Made by a program: the position numbers and the translations under genes. This document shows, piece after piece, positions 61,960-64,000 of a DNA stretch of 64,000 nucleotides. The number at the start of each line of letters is the position of its first letter. Position 1 is the stretch's first letter. The notes beneath the pieces were generated by a model that had not been told where the DNA came from, did not search any database, and was given only the letters and a program-made list of their open reading frames with translations. Source of the DNA: Durusdinium trenchii (Eukaryota > Sar > Dinophyceae > Suessiales > Symbiodiniaceae); contig CAXAMN010006668.1 of assembly GCA_963970005.1 (NCBI GenBank), forward strand, positions 53,991 to 117,990. The letters are read 5' to 3'.

Positions 61960-63948
61960 TCATCATTCATTTCATGCGTTCATTCAACCATTCATTGATT
62001 CATTCTTTCACTGTCTCATTCATTTCATTCATTTTATTCATTTTCATTCATTCGTTTCATTCATTTCAGTCATTTCATTCATTCATTCATTCCTTCCTTC
62101 CTTCCTTCCATTCTTTCATTTCACTTCCTTTGATTTCATTTCTTCCATTTCATTTCATTTCGTTTCATTTCATTTGCTCATTTCATTGCATTTGAACTCA
62201 AGTCAATTAAATTCATTCATTCATTCATCCATTCAATCATTCATCCATTCATTCATTCATTCACTCATTCAGTACATTCGTTTCATTTCTTTTCATTTCA
62301 TTTCATTTCACCGCAATTCAATTCAACCCAATTCAATTTCAATTTCAATTCAATTCATCCGTTCATTCATTCATTCTATTCATTTCATGCGTTTCATTCA
62401 TTCATTCATTCACTCATTCATTCACTCGTTCATTCATTTCATTCATTCCACCCATCCGTTTCAATCGTTTCATTCATTGCATTCATCGCATTCATTTCAT
62501 TCATTCATTCATTCACTCACTCACTCGTTCGTTCATATATTTCATTTACTTCATTTCAGTTCATTTCATTTCACTCACTCATTCATTCATTTATTCATTC
62601 ATTCATTCATGTATTTCATTTCATTCATTCCATTCATTCCATACATTCCTTTCATTCGATTCATTCATTCATTTATTCATTCATTCATTCTTTCTTTCCT
62701 TCATTTCATTTCATTTCATTTGGTTTCTTTTCATTTCATTTCATTTCACTTACTTTCACTTCACTTCACTTCACTTCATTTCATTTCATTTCATTCATTT
62801 CATTTATCTCATTCATTTCATTCATTTCTCTTCATATCATTCATTTCATTTTTCGTTTTTCATATTTCATATTTCATATCATATCAACTCATCTCACTCA
62901 ATCATTCATTCGTTCGTTCATTCATTCATTCATTCAATCATTTCATTTCACTTCACTTCACTTCATTTCATTTCATTTCATTCATTCATTTCATTCCTTG
63001 CATTCATCGCATTCATTGCATTCTTTGCATTCATTGCATTCATTTCATTCATGTCGTTCATTTCATTCATTTCATTCATTCATTTTCATTTCATTTCATT
63101 TCATTCATTTCATTCAACGCATTCATCGCATTCATTGCATTCTTTGCATTCATTGCATTCATTGCGTTCATTTCATTCATTTCATTCATTTCATTTCATT
63201 TCATTTCATTTCATTTCATTTCATTCATTTCACTCATTCATTCATTCATTCATTTCATCCGTTCATTCATTCAATCATTCATTCTTTCTTTCATTCATTC
63301 ATTTCATTTCATTTGACATGATTTCAGTTAATTTCATTTCATTTCATTCATTCACTCGTTTCAAATCATTTCATTTCATTTCATTCATTTCATTCTTTCC
63401 ATTCATTCCAATCATTCATTCATTCATTCGTTCGTTCATTCATTCATTCATTCATTCATTCATTCATTTCATTCATTTCATTCGTTCATTCATTCATTCA
63501 TTCATTTATTCATTCATTCATTCATTTCATTTCATTTCATTCATTTCAATTCATTTCATTGCGTTTCATTTCATTTCATTTCATTTCATTTCATTCATTT
63601 CGCTCATTTCATTCATTCATTCATTCATTCTTTCATTCATTCATTCAAATTCATTTCATTTCATTTCATTTCATTCCATTTCATTTCATTTAATTTCATT
63701 CATTTCATTCATTTCATCCGTTTCATTCATTTCATTCATTTCATTCATTTCGTTCATTTCATTCCTTTCATTCATTTCATTCCTTTCATTCATTTCATTT
63801 CATTTCATTTCATTTCATTTCATTTCATTCATTTCATCAATTTCATTCATTTCATTCACTCGTTCAATCATTCATTCATTTCATTTCAGTTCATTTCAGT
63901 TCATTTCAATTCATTTCAGTTCATCAGTTCATTTCAATTCAATTCCTT
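61960..63948. repeat. ATTCA/ATTTC satellite, about 2 kb
   Basis: Interspersed CATTCATT and CATTTCATTT pentanucleotide-type units with a higher-order phrase, TTCATTGCATTCTTTGCATT, occurring twice (near 63017 and 63137). The 380-codon Ser/Phe/His/Ile-rich plus frame through it is repeat-derived. Confidence 0.97.
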
Positions 63949-64000
63949 TTCCCTTTTCCCTTTTCCCTTTTCCCTTTTCCCTTTTCCCTTTTCCCTTTTC
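63949..64000. repeat. TTTTCCC heptamer array, runs off the window
   Basis: About seven perfect copies of TTTTCCC follow the satellite and continue to the window edge. Confidence 0.97.

Noticed and set aside
62174..63316. A 380-codon open frame rich in Ser, Phe, His and Ile
   Set aside because: It lies wholly in the ATTCA/ATTTC satellite; the residues are translations of the repeat unit.
63949..64000. Chromosome end (telomere)
   Set aside because: The unit is TTTTCCC, not the TTTAGGG expected for dinoflagellates, and it is only about seven copies at a window edge.

Overview
The window looks like nuclear DNA of a dinoflagellate, most likely a symbiodiniacean. Four things point there. (1) Recognisable genes are split into many very short exons (about 30-150 nt). 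When conserved protein families are used to place the joints, most introns start with GC, some with GT or GA, and end in AG followed by G. (2) Genes sit in long same-strand runs. (3) The DNA is crowded with micro- and minisatellites, short palindromic repeats and a Ty1/copia element. (4) No operons or bacterial signals are visible. These exon models were built by eye from reading frame, splice phase and family motifs; no transcript supports them here. Two assembly gaps of exactly 400 N (1935-2334, 27763-28162) sit inside microsatellites.

Layout. 0-15.1 kb: mostly repeats with scattered plus-strand exons, including a phase-coherent proline/serine-rich gene at 11.7-13.3 kb and an exon ending near 15.07 kb. 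15.1-15.6 kb: a convergent strand switch holding a perfect 17-bp inverted repeat. 15.6-41 kb: minus-strand genes, namely disordered/coiled-coil exons (15.7-16.6), a membrane-anchored spermidine synthase (17.1-20.8), a Rab5-type small GTPase (22.7-25.6), two coiled-coil genes (26.8-27.4 and 32.4-33.3), an ankyrin-repeat exon (31.3-31.5), an unrecognised multi-exon gene (35.2-38.0) and another (40.0-41.0). 41.3-49.6 kb: a complete copia element on the plus strand with identical 173-bp LTRs. 50-60 kb: minus-strand genes again, namely a WD40-type gene, a 76-residue ubiquitin-like protein, a RING-finger exon and a second WD-like gene. 56-58.6 kb: a transposon-like composite of tandem repeats. 60.4-61.9 kb: an AT-rich island with plus-strand open frames. 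61.96-64 kb: an ATTCA/ATTTC satellite ending in a TTTTCCC array.

The most unusual object is the copia element. Its reading frame moves +1 three times (gag/protease, accessory region/integrase finger, finger/integrase core), twice at a 7-base homopolymer, although its LTRs are identical. Between protease and integrase it carries a methyltransferase-like Rossmann region. Inside that accessory ORF a second, fully overlapping ORF encodes a small ExoX-C-like module and hands over to the outer frame through an ATGA stop-start overlap. The host genes are ordinary eukaryotic cell-biology functions (polyamine synthesis, vesicle traffic, ubiquitin pathway), and no joint pathway is evident beyond the RING/UBL/WD neighbourhood.
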